Below, piece after piece: positions 7,565 through 15,993 of a DNA stretch of 39,559 bases (positions are counted from its first letter, which is position 1; the number at the start of each line of letters is the position of its first letter). Made by a program: the position numbers and the translations under genes. The notes under the pieces are model-generated. The model worked only from the letters and a program-made list of their open reading frames with translations, did not search any database and had not been told where the DNA came from. Source of the stretch: Longimicrobiaceae bacterium (GTDB lineage: Bacteria; Gemmatimonadota; Gemmatimonadetes; Longimicrobiales; Longimicrobiaceae); contig DASRQW010000386.1 of assembly GCA_035696245.1 (NCBI GenBank), forward strand, positions 1 to 39,559, read 5' to 3'.

Positions 7565-7941
7565 GCGCCAAGCGAATACTGGTGGTGGACGACGAGGACG
7601 ACATCCGCGAGGTGGCGCAGCTCAGCCTGGAGATGGTGGGCGGCTGGGAGGTGCTCACCGCCAGCTCCGGCGCCGAAGCCCTGCGCCGCGCCGCCGAGGA
7701 GCGGCCGGACGCCATCCTGCTCGACGTGATGATGCCGGGGATGGACGGCCCCACCACGTTCCAGCAGCTGCGCGGCGATCCCGCCACGGCCGCCATCCCC
7801 GTGATCCTGCTCACGGCCAAGGTGCAGCCGGCGGACCGGCGCCGCTTCGTGGACCTGGGCGTGGCCGGGGTGCTCGCCAAGCCGTTCGACCCCATGGAGC
7901 TGGCCGCGCAGGTGTCCGAAGCGCTGGGCTGGAGCGCGTGA
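7561..7941 (+). CDS. Single-domain response regulator (CheY-like)
   Basis: This 126-residue stand-alone receiver domain has the acidic pair in ILVVDDEDD, phospho-acceptor D55 in AILLDVMMPGMDG, switch Thr in ILLTAK and Lys in LAKPFDP. It has no output domain, so it probably shuttles phosphate between the upstream hybrid kinase and the HPt domain of the downstream protein, or acts by protein contact. ATG 7561 overlaps the kinase stop (ATGA). Its own TGA overlaps the next start (GTGA at 7938-7941), so all three proteins are likely made in fixed proportion. Confidence 0.95.
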   Translation: MSAKRILVVDDEDDIREVAQLSLEMVGGWEVLTASSGAEALRRAAEERPDAILLDVMMPGMDGPTTFQQLRGDPATAAIPVILLTAKVQPADRRRFVDLGVAGVLAKPFDPMELAAQVSEALGWSA

Positions 7942-10574
7942 CCCTGGGCCCCCCCGCGGAAGGCGGCACACGCGTCCTGCTGGCGGGGCTGCCCGATACC
8001 GACCCGGCCTGGCTGGCCGCGCGCGTGCCGGGCGTGCGCGCCCAGTCCGCCGCCACCGGCGAGGCGGCGCTGGCGGCGCTGCGGGGCGGCGGCTGGGCCC
8101 TGGTGGTGGCGGACGACGCCCTGCCGGGGCTTTCCGCGCGCACGGTGCTGGAGCGCGCGGCCGAGGCGGCCGGCTGCCCGCCCGTGTTCCTGGTGCTCCC
8201 GCGCTCGGGCGCGGGGCTGTCGCACGGCGACGCGGCGCGGCTGGGCATCAGCCGCGTCTTCTTCCACCCGCTGGGGCCGGACGAGGTGGCGCGCCAGGTC
8301 GCCGCGGCGCTGGGGCTGCCGGAGCCCGGGCCCGAGCCCCGGGCGCACGCCGCCCCCTCGCCCGCGGCGGAGGTGGCCGGCGCGGTCGCCGCGCTGTGGG
8401 AGCGCTTCCGCGGCACCATCCTGGAGCGCGTGGACGTGGTGGAAGAAGCCGCGCTCGCGGTCCTGGAAGGGCGGCTCGACCCCGAGCTTCGCGGCCGGGC
8501 GGAGCGCGAGGCGCACAAGCTGGCGGGCAGCGTGGGCACCTTCGGCTTCGCGGAGGCGTCCGTCGTCGCCCGGCAGGTGGAGGGCGTGCTCTCCGGCACC
8601 GCCCCCCTCGGCTCGGCGGAGGCATTGCAGCTCACCGACGCCGCCGTCGCCCTGCGGACCGAGCTGAGCCGCCCCGCGCCGTCCAGCCCCGCATCTCCCG
8701 CGGGCACCGCATCTCCCGGCGGCTCCGCATCTTCCGGCGGGGCGACGTCTCCGCCCGGCGCCGCATCTCCCGGCACCACATCTCCCGAACCCGCATCTTC
8801 CGCCCTCTCGTCGTCCGACGGGACGGCGGCATCTCGCGCGTCCGGCGACGGCTCGCCGGCCGACGCGTCTCAGGCCGTGGTCGGACGGGCGCAGGGGCGG
8901 GACGGCGGGGCGCCGGTGCAGCGGCTGCTGATCGTGGACGCGGACGCGGAGCTGGGCGACCGGCTGGCGATGGAGGCTTCGGGACGAGGGATGGCGGCGC
9001 GCGTGGTGGGCAGCGTCGCGGCGGCGCGGGAGGCCCTGCGGCAGGGCGGGGTGGACGCGGTGCTCATCGACCACGACGTGCCCGAGGGCGAGGACGCGGC
9101 GCTGGAGCTGATGGGCGAGCTGTCCGAGCGCGAGCCGCCGGTCGCCGTCGTCGCGCTCACCGCGAGGGCGACGCTGGCGGACCGGGTGGACGTGGCGCGG
9201 CGCGGCGGGCGCGGCTTCGTGCAGAAGCCGGTGACGCCCGGGCGGGTGCTGGACACGGTGCAGGAGGTGCTGCGGGGCTCGCGCGCGCACGGAAGCTCGG
9301 TGCTGGTGGTGGACGACGACGAGCACGTGCTGGGCGCCGTCCGCTCGCTCCTCTCGCCCACGGGCGTGGACGTGCACACGCTAGACGACCCGCTGCGCTT
9401 CTGGGACGCGCTGGAGGCCCACGCGCCGGACGTGCTGGTGCTGGACGTGGACATGCCGCACGTGAGCGGCTTCGAGCTGTGCCGCGTGGTGCGCAACGAC
9501 CCGCGCTGGAAGTCGCTGCCGGTGCTCTTCCTCACCGCGCGGACCGACGCGGCCAGCATCCAGCGCCTCTTCGGCTCCGGCGCCGACGACTACGTGGCGA
9601 AGCCGTTCGTGGGGCCGGAGCTGGTGACGCGCATCACCAACCGCCTGGAGCGGGTGCAGCTGCACCGCGCGCTGGCCGACACCGACGCGCTCACCGGCGT
9701 GGCCAACCGGCGCAAGAGCGAGGAGTCCATCACCCAGCTCCTGCGCCTGGCGGCGCGGCAGCAGCAGCCGTTCTCAGTGGGCATCGTGGACCTGGACTTC
9801 TTCAAGCTGGTCAACGACCGCGCCGGCCACGCGGTGGGCGACGAGGTGCTGCGGCGCCTGGCCAAGCTGCTGCTGCGCAGCTTCCGCGCGGAGGACGTGG
9901 TGGCGCGCTGGGGCGGCGAGGAGTTCGTGGTGGGGATGTACGGGATGGAGAAGGACGACGGCGTGACGCGGCTCATGCGCACGCTCGACGCGCTGGGCGA
10001 GGAGCCCTTCACCGACCGCGACGGCGAGGTCTTCCACGTGGCCTACAGCGGCGGCGTGGCGCAGTACCCGCAGGACGGCGTGGAGCTGTCCGCCCTGTAC
10101 CGCGCGGCCGACGGGGCGCTGTTCCAGGCCAAGGGCGCGGGCCGCGGGCGCGTGCTGCCCGCCGGGTGGACGCCCGACGCGCCCCAGCGGGCCGAGAGCG
10201 TGGACGTGCTGGTGGTGGACGACGACGACGCCATCGCCCGCCTTCTCGTGCACGCGCTGGAGACGCGCGGCTTCCGCACGCGGTGGATCGCGGACGGGCA
10301 GACCGCGGCGGACTCGCTCCTCGGCCAGCGGCCCAGGCTGAAGGCGCGCGTGGTGCTGCTGGACGTGGACCTGCCGGGGCTGGACGGCCTGGGCCTCCTG
10401 CGCGCCCTGGCCCGTGACCGCGTGCTGGACCGGACGCGGGTGATCATGCTCACCGCGCGCTCGGTGGAGACCGAGGTGCTCCAGGCGCTGGACCAGGGCG
10501 CCTACGACCACGTCGCCAAGCCGTTCAGCATCCCCGTCCTGGTGCAGCGCGTGCGCCGCGCCATGCGGGGCTGA
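7938..10574 (+). CDS. Multidomain phosphorelay diguanylate cyclase (REC-HPt-REC-REC-GGDEF-REC)
   Basis: The protein has 878 residues and starts at GTG in a GTGA overlap. Order: a degenerate receiver (about 11-128, normal acidic pair absent, DD at 59-60); an HPt domain (about 145-225) with phospho-His H193 in REAHKLAGSVGTFGF; a Ser/Pro/Ala/Gly linker (about 240-315) built from a DNA repeat; receiver 2 (about 326-440, D378 in LIDHDVPEG); receiver 3 (about 448-565, D503 in LVLDVDMPHVSG); a GGDEF domain (about 570-745) with GGEEF at 659-663; and receiver 4 (about 755-878, D809 in LLDVDLPGLDG). The cyclase has an RxxD inhibitory site (RAED) five residues before GGEEF, so it should make c-di-GMP under feedback control. 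Having HPt and several receivers in one chain suggests it is both relay node and output of the upstream kinase. It is soluble, with no membrane segments. Confidence 0.92.
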   Translation: MTLGPPAEGGTRVLLAGLPDTDPAWLAARVPGVRAQSAATGEAALAALRGGGWALVVADDALPGLSARTVLERAAEAAGCPPVFLVLPRSGAGLSHGDAARLGISRVFFHPLGPDEVARQVAAALGLPEPGPEPRAHAAPSPAAEVAGAVAALWERFRGTILERVDVVEEAALAVLEGRLDPELRGRAEREAHKLAGSVGTFGFAEASVVARQVEGVLSGTAPLGSAEALQLTDAAVALRTELSRPAPSSPASPAGTASPGGSASSGGATSPPGAASPGTTSPEPASSALSSSDGTAASRASGDGSPADASQAVVGRAQGRDGGAPVQRLLIVDADAELGDRLAMEASGRGMAARVVGSVAAAREALRQGGVDAVLIDHDVPEGEDAALELMGELSEREPPVAVVALTARATLADRVDVARRGGRGFVQKPVTPGRVLDTVQEVLRGSRAHGSSVLVVDDDEHVLGAVRSLLSPTGVDVHTLDDPLRFWDALEAHAPDVLVLDVDMPHVSGFELCRVVRNDPRWKSLPVLFLTARTDAASIQRLFGSGADDYVAKPFVGPELVTRITNRLERVQLHRALADTDALTGVANRRKSEESITQLLRLAARQQQPFSVGIVDLDFFKLVNDRAGHAVGDEVLRRLAKLLLRSFRAEDVVARWGGEEFVVGMYGMEKDDGVTRLMRTLDALGEEPFTDRDGEVFHVAYSGGVAQYPQDGVELSALYRAADGALFQAKGAGRGRVLPAGWTPDAPQRAESVDVLVVDDDDAIARLLVHALETRGFRTRWIADGQTAADSLLGQRPRLKARVVLLDVDLPGLDGLGLLRALARDRVLDRTRVIMLTARSVETEVLQALDQGAYDHVAKPFSIPVLVQRVRRAMRG
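8691..8802 (+). repeat. Degenerate tandem repeat encoding a Ser/Pro-rich linker
   Basis: Within the linker of the multidomain cyclase the word GCATCTYCCG recurs at 8691, 8709, 8727, 8763 and 8793, with further variants between. Spacing is about 18 bases and multiples, so the reading frame is kept and each unit adds an Ala-Ser-Pro/Ser-Gly type segment. Copy number could change linker length without breaking the gene. Confidence 0.7.
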
Positions 10575-10583
10575 CGCGGCGAG

Positions 10584-11642
10584 ATGCCCTCCTCCCTCCA
10601 GCTTCTCCACTTCGCCCTGGAAGTCCTGGGCCTCCTCTTCGCCGTCACCCTGGCCGCACTATTCGGCCATGGATTGTGGATGGTGCGCACCCAGCGCCGC
10701 GCCGCGGTCCCCCTCGCCCTCGGGCGCGAGGCGCTGCTCGCCGTCGCCGCGGGTGAGCCGTTCACCGAGGAGGACTTCGCCGTCCTGGAGTCGCTTCCGC
10801 GCAGGTACCAGATCCGCCTGTTCGTGGAGCTGGCGGCGAGCGTGGCGGGCGCCAACCGGGGCGACCTGAACGACCTGGCGCGGCGGCTGGGGATCACCGA
10901 GGCGGGGGAGAGGCTGTGCCGCAGCCGGCTGTGGTGGCGGCGCCTGCGGGGCGTGCGCCTGCTCGCGGCCGTGGGCGGGGGCGAGGGCGTGGTGCCGGGC
11001 CTCTTCCGCGACGCCAGCGACGCGGTGCGGGCCGAGGCGGTGGAGTGGGCGGCAGACCATCCGTCGGCCGTGGTGGTGCGCGCGCTGCTGGAGCTGCTGC
11101 CGGAGCCGCAGGGCGCCGCCGGTTTCGCGCTGCGCGACTCGCTGCTGCGCATCGGCGCGCCGGTGGTGCAGCCGCTGGAGGAGTACATGGAGACGCACGG
11201 GGGCACCGCGGCCGAGGCGGCGCTGGAGGTGGCGGTGGGCCTTCCCGACTCGCGCTTCACCCCGGCGGCGCTCCGGCTCACGCACGACGCCTCGCCCGGC
11301 GTGCGCGCCCGCGCCGCGGCGCTGACGGGAGCCATCGGCGGCGACGCGGCGGTGTCCACGCTCACGCGGCTGCTGGAGGACTCGGACGCGGGGGTGCGCG
11401 CCGCCGCCGCGCGGTCGCTCGGGCTGCTCGGCCACTGGCCCGCCGCGCCCGTCATCGCCCGCCTGCTGCGCGACGGCTCGTGGGACGTGCGGCGCGAGGC
11501 CGGGCTGGCGCTCCGCTCGCTGGGCAGCCCCGGCCAGCTGCTGCTGCGCCGCGCGCTGGAGGGCGACGACGCCTTCGCCGCCGACATGGCGCGCCAGGTG
11601 CTCGACCTCCCCAGGTCCGCCGCGGGCCGGCGGGCCGGATGA
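10584..11642 (+). CDS. Membrane-anchored HEAT-repeat protein
   Basis: This 352-residue protein has one N-terminal membrane helix (about 8-33, LHFALEVLGLLFAVTLAALFGHGLWMV) followed by a cytosolic alpha-solenoid. HEAT/PBS-lyase-type repeats are clear from about residue 115: VRLLAAVGG, VRAEAVEWAADHPS, VRARAAALTGAIGGDAAVSTLTRLLEDSDAGVRAAAARSLGLLG and WDVRREAGLALRSLG. Such solenoids are scaffolds with no enzymatic activity. It starts 9 bases after the cyclase stop and its own TGA overlaps the glycosyltransferase ATG, which argues for a physical partnership with that enzyme. It may be the synthase's cytosolic adaptor or c-di-GMP-responsive subunit, but no known c-di-GMP motif is seen; this role is inference. 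Confidence 0.85.
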   Translation: MPSSLQLLHFALEVLGLLFAVTLAALFGHGLWMVRTQRRAAVPLALGREALLAVAAGEPFTEEDFAVLESLPRRYQIRLFVELAASVAGANRGDLNDLARRLGITEAGERLCRSRLWWRRLRGVRLLAAVGGGEGVVPGLFRDASDAVRAEAVEWAADHPSAVVVRALLELLPEPQGAAGFALRDSLLRIGAPVVQPLEEYMETHGGTAAEAALEVAVGLPDSRFTPAALRLTHDASPGVRARAAALTGAIGGDAAVSTLTRLLEDSDAGVRAAAARSLGLLGHWPAAPVIARLLRDGSWDVRREAGLALRSLGSPGQLLLRRALEGDDAFAADMARQVLDLPRSAAGRRAG

Positions 11643-13105
11643 GCTTCGCAGAGGTCGTCACGCTCGTCCTGGTGCGGCTGGAGACGGCCATCCTCGTCTA
11701 CTTCCTGGCCGTCAACCTCTGGTACGCCGTCCTCCTCGTCAGCGCGTCGCTGGAGATGCGGTTGCACTCGCTGCACTCGCGCGGGCAGGCGCGCTGGAAG
11801 ATGCTGGGCTCCCGCGCATCTCCCACCATCAGCATGCTGGCCCCGGCGTACGGCGAGGAGGCGACCATCGCCGAGAGCGTGCGCGCGCTGCTCGCCCTGT
11901 ACTACCCTAACCTGGAGATCGTCGTCGTCAACGACGGGTCCAGGGACCGGCAGATGCAGGTGCTGATCGACCAGTTCGAGCTGGTGCCCATCCACCCGGT
12001 GTACCGCCGGCTGATCCCGTCCAACGACGTGGTGGGCCTCTACCGCTCGCGCACCCATCCCAACCTCGTGGTCGCGGACAAGGTGAACGGGGGCAAGGCC
12101 GACGCGCTGAACGCGGGCCTCAACCTGGCCACCGGCGAGCTGGTGTGCGCCATCGACGCCGACACGCTGATCGAGCCGGACTCGCTGCAGCGCATGGTGC
12201 GGCCCTTCCTGGACAGCGATCAGGTGCTGGCCGTGGGCGGCACCATCCGCATCGCGAACGGGTCGCGGGTGCGCGGCGGGCGGGTGGTGCAGACGTCGGT
12301 GCCGCGGCGCGCCATCCCCGGCTTCCAGACGGTGGAGTACCTGCGCGCCTTCCTCTTCGGCCGCCTGGGCTGGAACCGGCTGGGCGGCAACCTCATCATC
12401 TCCGGCGCCTTCGGCCTCTTCCGCCGCGACAGCGTGCTCGCCGCCGGCGGCTACGCGCACGACACCGTGGGCGAGGACATGGAGCTCGTGCTCCGCCTGC
12501 GCCGCCACGGCTACGAGACGGGCGGGCCGCACCGCATCGACTTCGTGCCGGACCCGGTCGCCTGGACCGAGGCGCCGGAGACGCTGCGCGTGCTGGGCCG
12601 CCAGCGCGACCGCTGGCACCGCGGCCTGGCCGACGTGCTGTGGCGCCACCGCGGGCTGCTCTTCAACCCGTACTACGGCGCGATGGGCCTCGTGGCCTAT
12701 CCGTACTTCCTGCTCGTGGAGCTGCTCGCGCCGCTGGTGGAGGCCATCGGCATCCTCGGCCTGGTGGTCGGGCTGTTCATGCACGCCGTCGACGTGCCGT
12801 TCGCCATCCTCTTCTTCCTCACCGCGTACGGCCTGGGCGCGCTGCTCACCACGGCCACGCTGGTGCTGGAGGAGATGACCTTCCGCCGCTACGACACCCT
12901 GCGCGACCGCATGCTGCTGGTGGCCTGGACGCTGCTCGAGAACTGCGGCTACCGCCAGCTCACCGTGTGGTGGCGCCTGCGCGGCCTGGTAAGCTACCTG
13001 CGTGGCAGCAAGCAGTGGGGCGCCATGGAGCGCCGCGGCTTCCAGCCCAAGCCCGCGAACGCCCCCTCCCGCCGCGCGGACGACGCGCCCCCGCTCGTCC
13101 CATGA
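11639..13105 (+). CDS. Processive family-2 glycosyltransferase (exopolysaccharide synthase)
   Basis: This 488-residue inner-membrane protein resembles PgaC, hyaluronan and cellulose synthases. After a first membrane helix (about 10-36) the GT-A domain shows the full processive signature: D99 in VVVNDGSRD, DAD at 173-175 (AIDADTLIEPD), the catalytic-base region GED at 278-280 (VGEDMELVLRLRRHG), and QRDRW at 322-326. Three or more helices follow (about 345-420), expected to form the export channel with the amphipathic interface. There is no PilZ domain and no MshEN-like extension. If c-di-GMP controls it, the receptor must be another subunit, as in PgaC/PgaD. ATG 11639 overlaps the HEAT gene stop (ATGA). 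The polymer cannot be predicted from sequence. Confidence 0.9.
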   Translation: MSFAEVVTLVLVRLETAILVYFLAVNLWYAVLLVSASLEMRLHSLHSRGQARWKMLGSRASPTISMLAPAYGEEATIAESVRALLALYYPNLEIVVVNDGSRDRQMQVLIDQFELVPIHPVYRRLIPSNDVVGLYRSRTHPNLVVADKVNGGKADALNAGLNLATGELVCAIDADTLIEPDSLQRMVRPFLDSDQVLAVGGTIRIANGSRVRGGRVVQTSVPRRAIPGFQTVEYLRAFLFGRLGWNRLGGNLIISGAFGLFRRDSVLAAGGYAHDTVGEDMELVLRLRRHGYETGGPHRIDFVPDPVAWTEAPETLRVLGRQRDRWHRGLADVLWRHRGLLFNPYYGAMGLVAYPYFLLVELLAPLVEAIGILGLVVGLFMHAVDVPFAILFFLTAYGLGALLTTATLVLEEMTFRRYDTLRDRMLLVAWTLLENCGYRQLTVWWRLRGLVSYLRGSKQWGAMERRGFQPKPANAPSRRADDAPPLVP

Positions 13106-13166
13106 CGAAGGTCGGCCGTCCCGCGCGAACGTTTCGCCCACGCGGCCGATGCGGAAACGTTAGAAC

Positions 13167-13219
13167 CCAACCCTCTCCCGCTTGCGGGGGAGGGTGCGAG
13201 CCTAAGCGAGCGGGAGGGG
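13167..13219 (+). repeat. REP-like intergenic repeat, copy 2, inside the operon
   Basis: This matches copies 1 and 3, with CCCTCTCCCGC-TT-GCGGGGGAGGG as the first hairpin. It lies in the 158-base gap between the synthase gene and the hydrolase gene, the only sizeable gap in the operon. A separate 8-bp inverted repeat, AACGTTTC (13128-13135) with GAAACGTT (13154-13161), precedes it. These hairpins could stabilise the upstream message or partly terminate transcription. Confidence 0.85.
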
Positions 13220-13263
13220 GGGGCCCCCGGATGCGCAAGTCCATGATACCTCGGGAGATGTGA

Positions 13264-15993
13264 ATGCAGTCACCCTACGGTTCGATGCAACACATCTCCG
13301 CAGATGCGAAGCGGTCCTTCACCCGCGCCGCATCTCCGCTGCTCGTCCTGCTCGCGCTTTTTCTCGGCGCTCGGGCGGATGCGCAGGAGACGGCGTGCCC
13401 GCGCGCGGCCGGTGCGCAGGTCGAAGCGGGCTGGACCGCCTACAGGGCAGGGCAGATGGCTGCCGCGCGCACCGCCTTCGAAGCCGCGCTCCGCCGCTGC
13501 CCGGACGATCCCGGCGCGCGCACCGGCCTCGGCTACGTCCTCCTCCGCTCGGACGACACCCCCGGCGCCCGGCGCGCGTTCGAGGCGGTGACGGTCGCAT
13601 CTCCCAACAACGTGGACGCCCTCGTCGGCCTCGGCATCGCCGCGTGGCGGCAGGGCGACCTTGCCGCCGTGCGCACCGCGTTCACCCGCGTCCACCGTAT
13701 CGACCCCAGCAACACCGATGCGCGCGACTACCTGGCCCGCCTGCCCGAGGCGCCGGAAGCCAGCGTCGTCCGCGCCCCTCTCGTCCTCCCCGACACGCTC
13801 GTCTACCCGTCGCGCACGCACGGCGACCGCTTCGAGGTCCGCACCGCGCGCGGCTGGCAGCCGTTCTACGTCAAAGGCGTCAACCTGGGCGCGGCGCTTC
13901 CCGGAAAGCATCCCAGCGAGTTCCCGGACAGCGCGACCTATGCGGGGTGGATCGCCGGGATGTCGGAGATGGGCGCCAACACGGTGCGCGTCTACACCAT
14001 CCACCCGCCCGTCTTCTACCGCGTGCTGCGGCAGTGGAACCTCGCGCATCCCAGTAACCCTCTGTGGGTGATCCACGGCGTGTGGACCGAGCTGCCGGAG
14101 GACGACGACTTCGACGGGCCTGCGTGGGAGGGCGACTTCTTCGCCGAGATGCACCGCGTGGTGGATCTCCTGCACGGCCGCGCCGACATCGCCCCGCGGC
14201 CCGGCCACTCCAGCGGCTCGTACACGGCGGACGTCTCGCCGTGGGTGCTGGCGTACATCATCGGCCGCGAGTGGGAGCCGTTCAGCGTCGTCGCGTACAA
14301 CCAGCTCCGCGCGGGGAGAACCGGCTTCGGCGGGCGGTATCTCACGGTGAGCGGCGGCACTCCGATGGACGCGTGGATGGGCAAGGCGTGCGAGGAGATC
14401 GTTGCGTACGAGATGCGCACGTACCGCGCGCAGCGGCCGGTCGCCTACACCAACTGGCCCACGCTGGACCCGCTGCACCACCCCACGGAATCCACCGTGT
14501 CGGAAGAGATCGCGATCCGCGAGCGGCTGGGCGAGCAGGTGGGCCGCCGCCCGCTGGAGTACGACAACGACGCCACCGGGCTGGACGCCAGCATCGTCCG
14601 CCCCACCGCGGCGTTCCCGGCGGGCTACTTCGCGTCGTACCACGCGTATCCGTACTATCCGGACTTCATGGTGCTGGACCCCGGATACGGCCGGGCATCG
14701 TCTCCCGAAGGCCGTTCCAACTACTTCGGCTACCTGCGCGAGCTGAAGGCGCACCACCCCGGCATGCCCGTCGTCATCTCCGAATACGGGGTGCCGGGCA
14801 GCATGGGCAGCGCGCACCTCCAGCCGCAGGGCTGGCACCACGGCGGCCACACGGAAGAGGAGATGGCCGCGGCCGATGCCCGGCTGACGAGGGAGATCGC
14901 CGAGTCGGGGATGGCCGGCGGTGCCATCTTCGCGTGGATCGACGAGTGGTTCAAGAAGAACTGGATCACCATCGAGTTCGAGATCCCGCTGGAGCGCAAC
15001 CGCCTGTGGCTCAACAGGTTGGATGCGGAGCAGCACTACGGCATGATCGCCATGGAGCCCGGCGTCGTGGTCCCCGGCCGCACGCTGGCGGACCGGCTGC
15101 CGGCCTGGCGCCGCATGCCCGCGCTGTACGCCACGGCGGACGGCGCGACGGTCCGCGCCGCGGCGGACGAAGCGTACCTGTGGGTCTTCGTGGACCGCGG
15201 CCGTGGGCCCGCATGGAAGGACCTCTACCTCGGCTTCGACGTGGTCAAGCCGGAGGCGGGCGACTTCCGCTGGCCGGGCGCCGTCGGCCAGCGCCTGCCC
15301 GTCGGCATCGAGTTCGCCCTGCACGCATCGGGAGACGAGGTGCGGCTGATGGCCGATCCGCCGTCGAACCCGTTCGCCATCACGCTCAACACGCAGATCC
15401 GCGGCGGCACGGTCACGCCGCCGCCGGCCATCTCCAACCCGCTGCCGGGCTTCTTCTTCGGCCGCTGGGAGCAGCACTTCAACCGGCCGTTCATCAGCCT
15501 GGCCAACGACGATGGGCGATACGACTCGCTGCGCGTGGTCACCAACCGCCGCCGCTTCGGGCGCGACGGGACGGAGTACGCCGGGTTCGGGTACGACCGC
15601 GGCATCCTGCGCCAGGGCGAGCCGCCGGACGGCGCGTGGGAGCGGCTGGACCGCGAGGGGGTGATGGAGATTCGCATCCCCTGGGGCCTCATCGGCTTCA
15701 CCGACCCCAGCGAGCGCCGCGTGCTGCAGGACGCGCCCGGCGCCACCGCGGCGAACGACTTCGGCACGGTGACGGTGCCCGGCATCCGCATTCTCGGCGC
15801 GATGGTGGATGGGGGAGGGCGCTGGCGCTCGTTCCCGGCGAGCGGCCGGGCGGCGGACGTGCCGGTCTTCACCTGGCCCGCGTGGGAGCAGCCGCGCTAC
15901 GTCGCCCGCCGCCGGCCCGCGTTCGATTCGATGCGCGACGCCTTCACCCGCATGAACCCCGTGGTGATGACGGCTTCGGGAGACGGTCGATGA
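13264..15993 (+). CDS. Secreted TPR-glycoside hydrolase (GH5/clan A-like) of the exopolysaccharide operon
   Basis: The protein has 909 residues. A signal peptide (about 16-41, SPLLVLLALFLGARADA-Q) predicts periplasmic location. TPR-like repeats occupy about 50-155 (AGWTAYRAGQMAAARTAFEAAL and two more). A TIM-barrel hydrolase domain about 180-560 starts FYVKGVNLGAALPGKHPSEFP. E338 in GREWEPF is the likely acid/base, and E507 in VVISEYGVPG the likely nucleophile, the paired Glu pattern of clan GH-A. Residues about 590-890 form a beta-rich domain (EAYLWVFVDRG...LYLGFDVV) that could be a CBM9-like carbohydrate-binding module; that part is a weak call. ATG 13264 follows GGGAG and is preferred to the ATG at 13285. 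The stop overlaps the next gene (ATGA). It probably trims or releases the exported polymer, like BcsZ, PslG or the PgaB hydrolase domain. Confidence 0.82.
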   Translation: MQSPYGSMQHISADAKRSFTRAASPLLVLLALFLGARADAQETACPRAAGAQVEAGWTAYRAGQMAAARTAFEAALRRCPDDPGARTGLGYVLLRSDDTPGARRAFEAVTVASPNNVDALVGLGIAAWRQGDLAAVRTAFTRVHRIDPSNTDARDYLARLPEAPEASVVRAPLVLPDTLVYPSRTHGDRFEVRTARGWQPFYVKGVNLGAALPGKHPSEFPDSATYAGWIAGMSEMGANTVRVYTIHPPVFYRVLRQWNLAHPSNPLWVIHGVWTELPEDDDFDGPAWEGDFFAEMHRVVDLLHGRADIAPRPGHSSGSYTADVSPWVLAYIIGREWEPFSVVAYNQLRAGRTGFGGRYLTVSGGTPMDAWMGKACEEIVAYEMRTYRAQRPVAYTNWPTLDPLHHPTESTVSEEIAIRERLGEQVGRRPLEYDNDATGLDASIVRPTAAFPAGYFASYHAYPYYPDFMVLDPGYGRASSPEGRSNYFGYLRELKAHHPGMPVVISEYGVPGSMGSAHLQPQGWHHGGHTEEEMAAADARLTREIAESGMAGGAIFAWIDEWFKKNWITIEFEIPLERNRLWLNRLDAEQHYGMIAMEPGVVVPGRTLADRLPAWRRMPALYATADGATVRAAADEAYLWVFVDRGRGPAWKDLYLGFDVVKPEAGDFRWPGAVGQRLPVGIEFALHASGDEVRLMADPPSNPFAITLNTQIRGGTVTPPPAISNPLPGFFFGRWEQHFNRPFISLANDDGRYDSLRVVTNRRRFGRDGTEYAGFGYDRGILRQGEPPDGAWERLDREGVMEIRIPWGLIGFTDPSERRVLQDAPGATAANDFGTVTVPGIRILGAMVDGGGRWRSFPASGRAADVPVFTWPAWEQPRYVARRRPAFDSMRDAFTRMNPVVMTASGDGR

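Noticed and set aside
8396-10417. 673-codon plus-strand frame within the multidomain cyclase gene
   Set aside because: It is a frame-shifted reading made of Arg/Gly/Ala runs; the correct frame contains four receivers, HPt and GGDEF.
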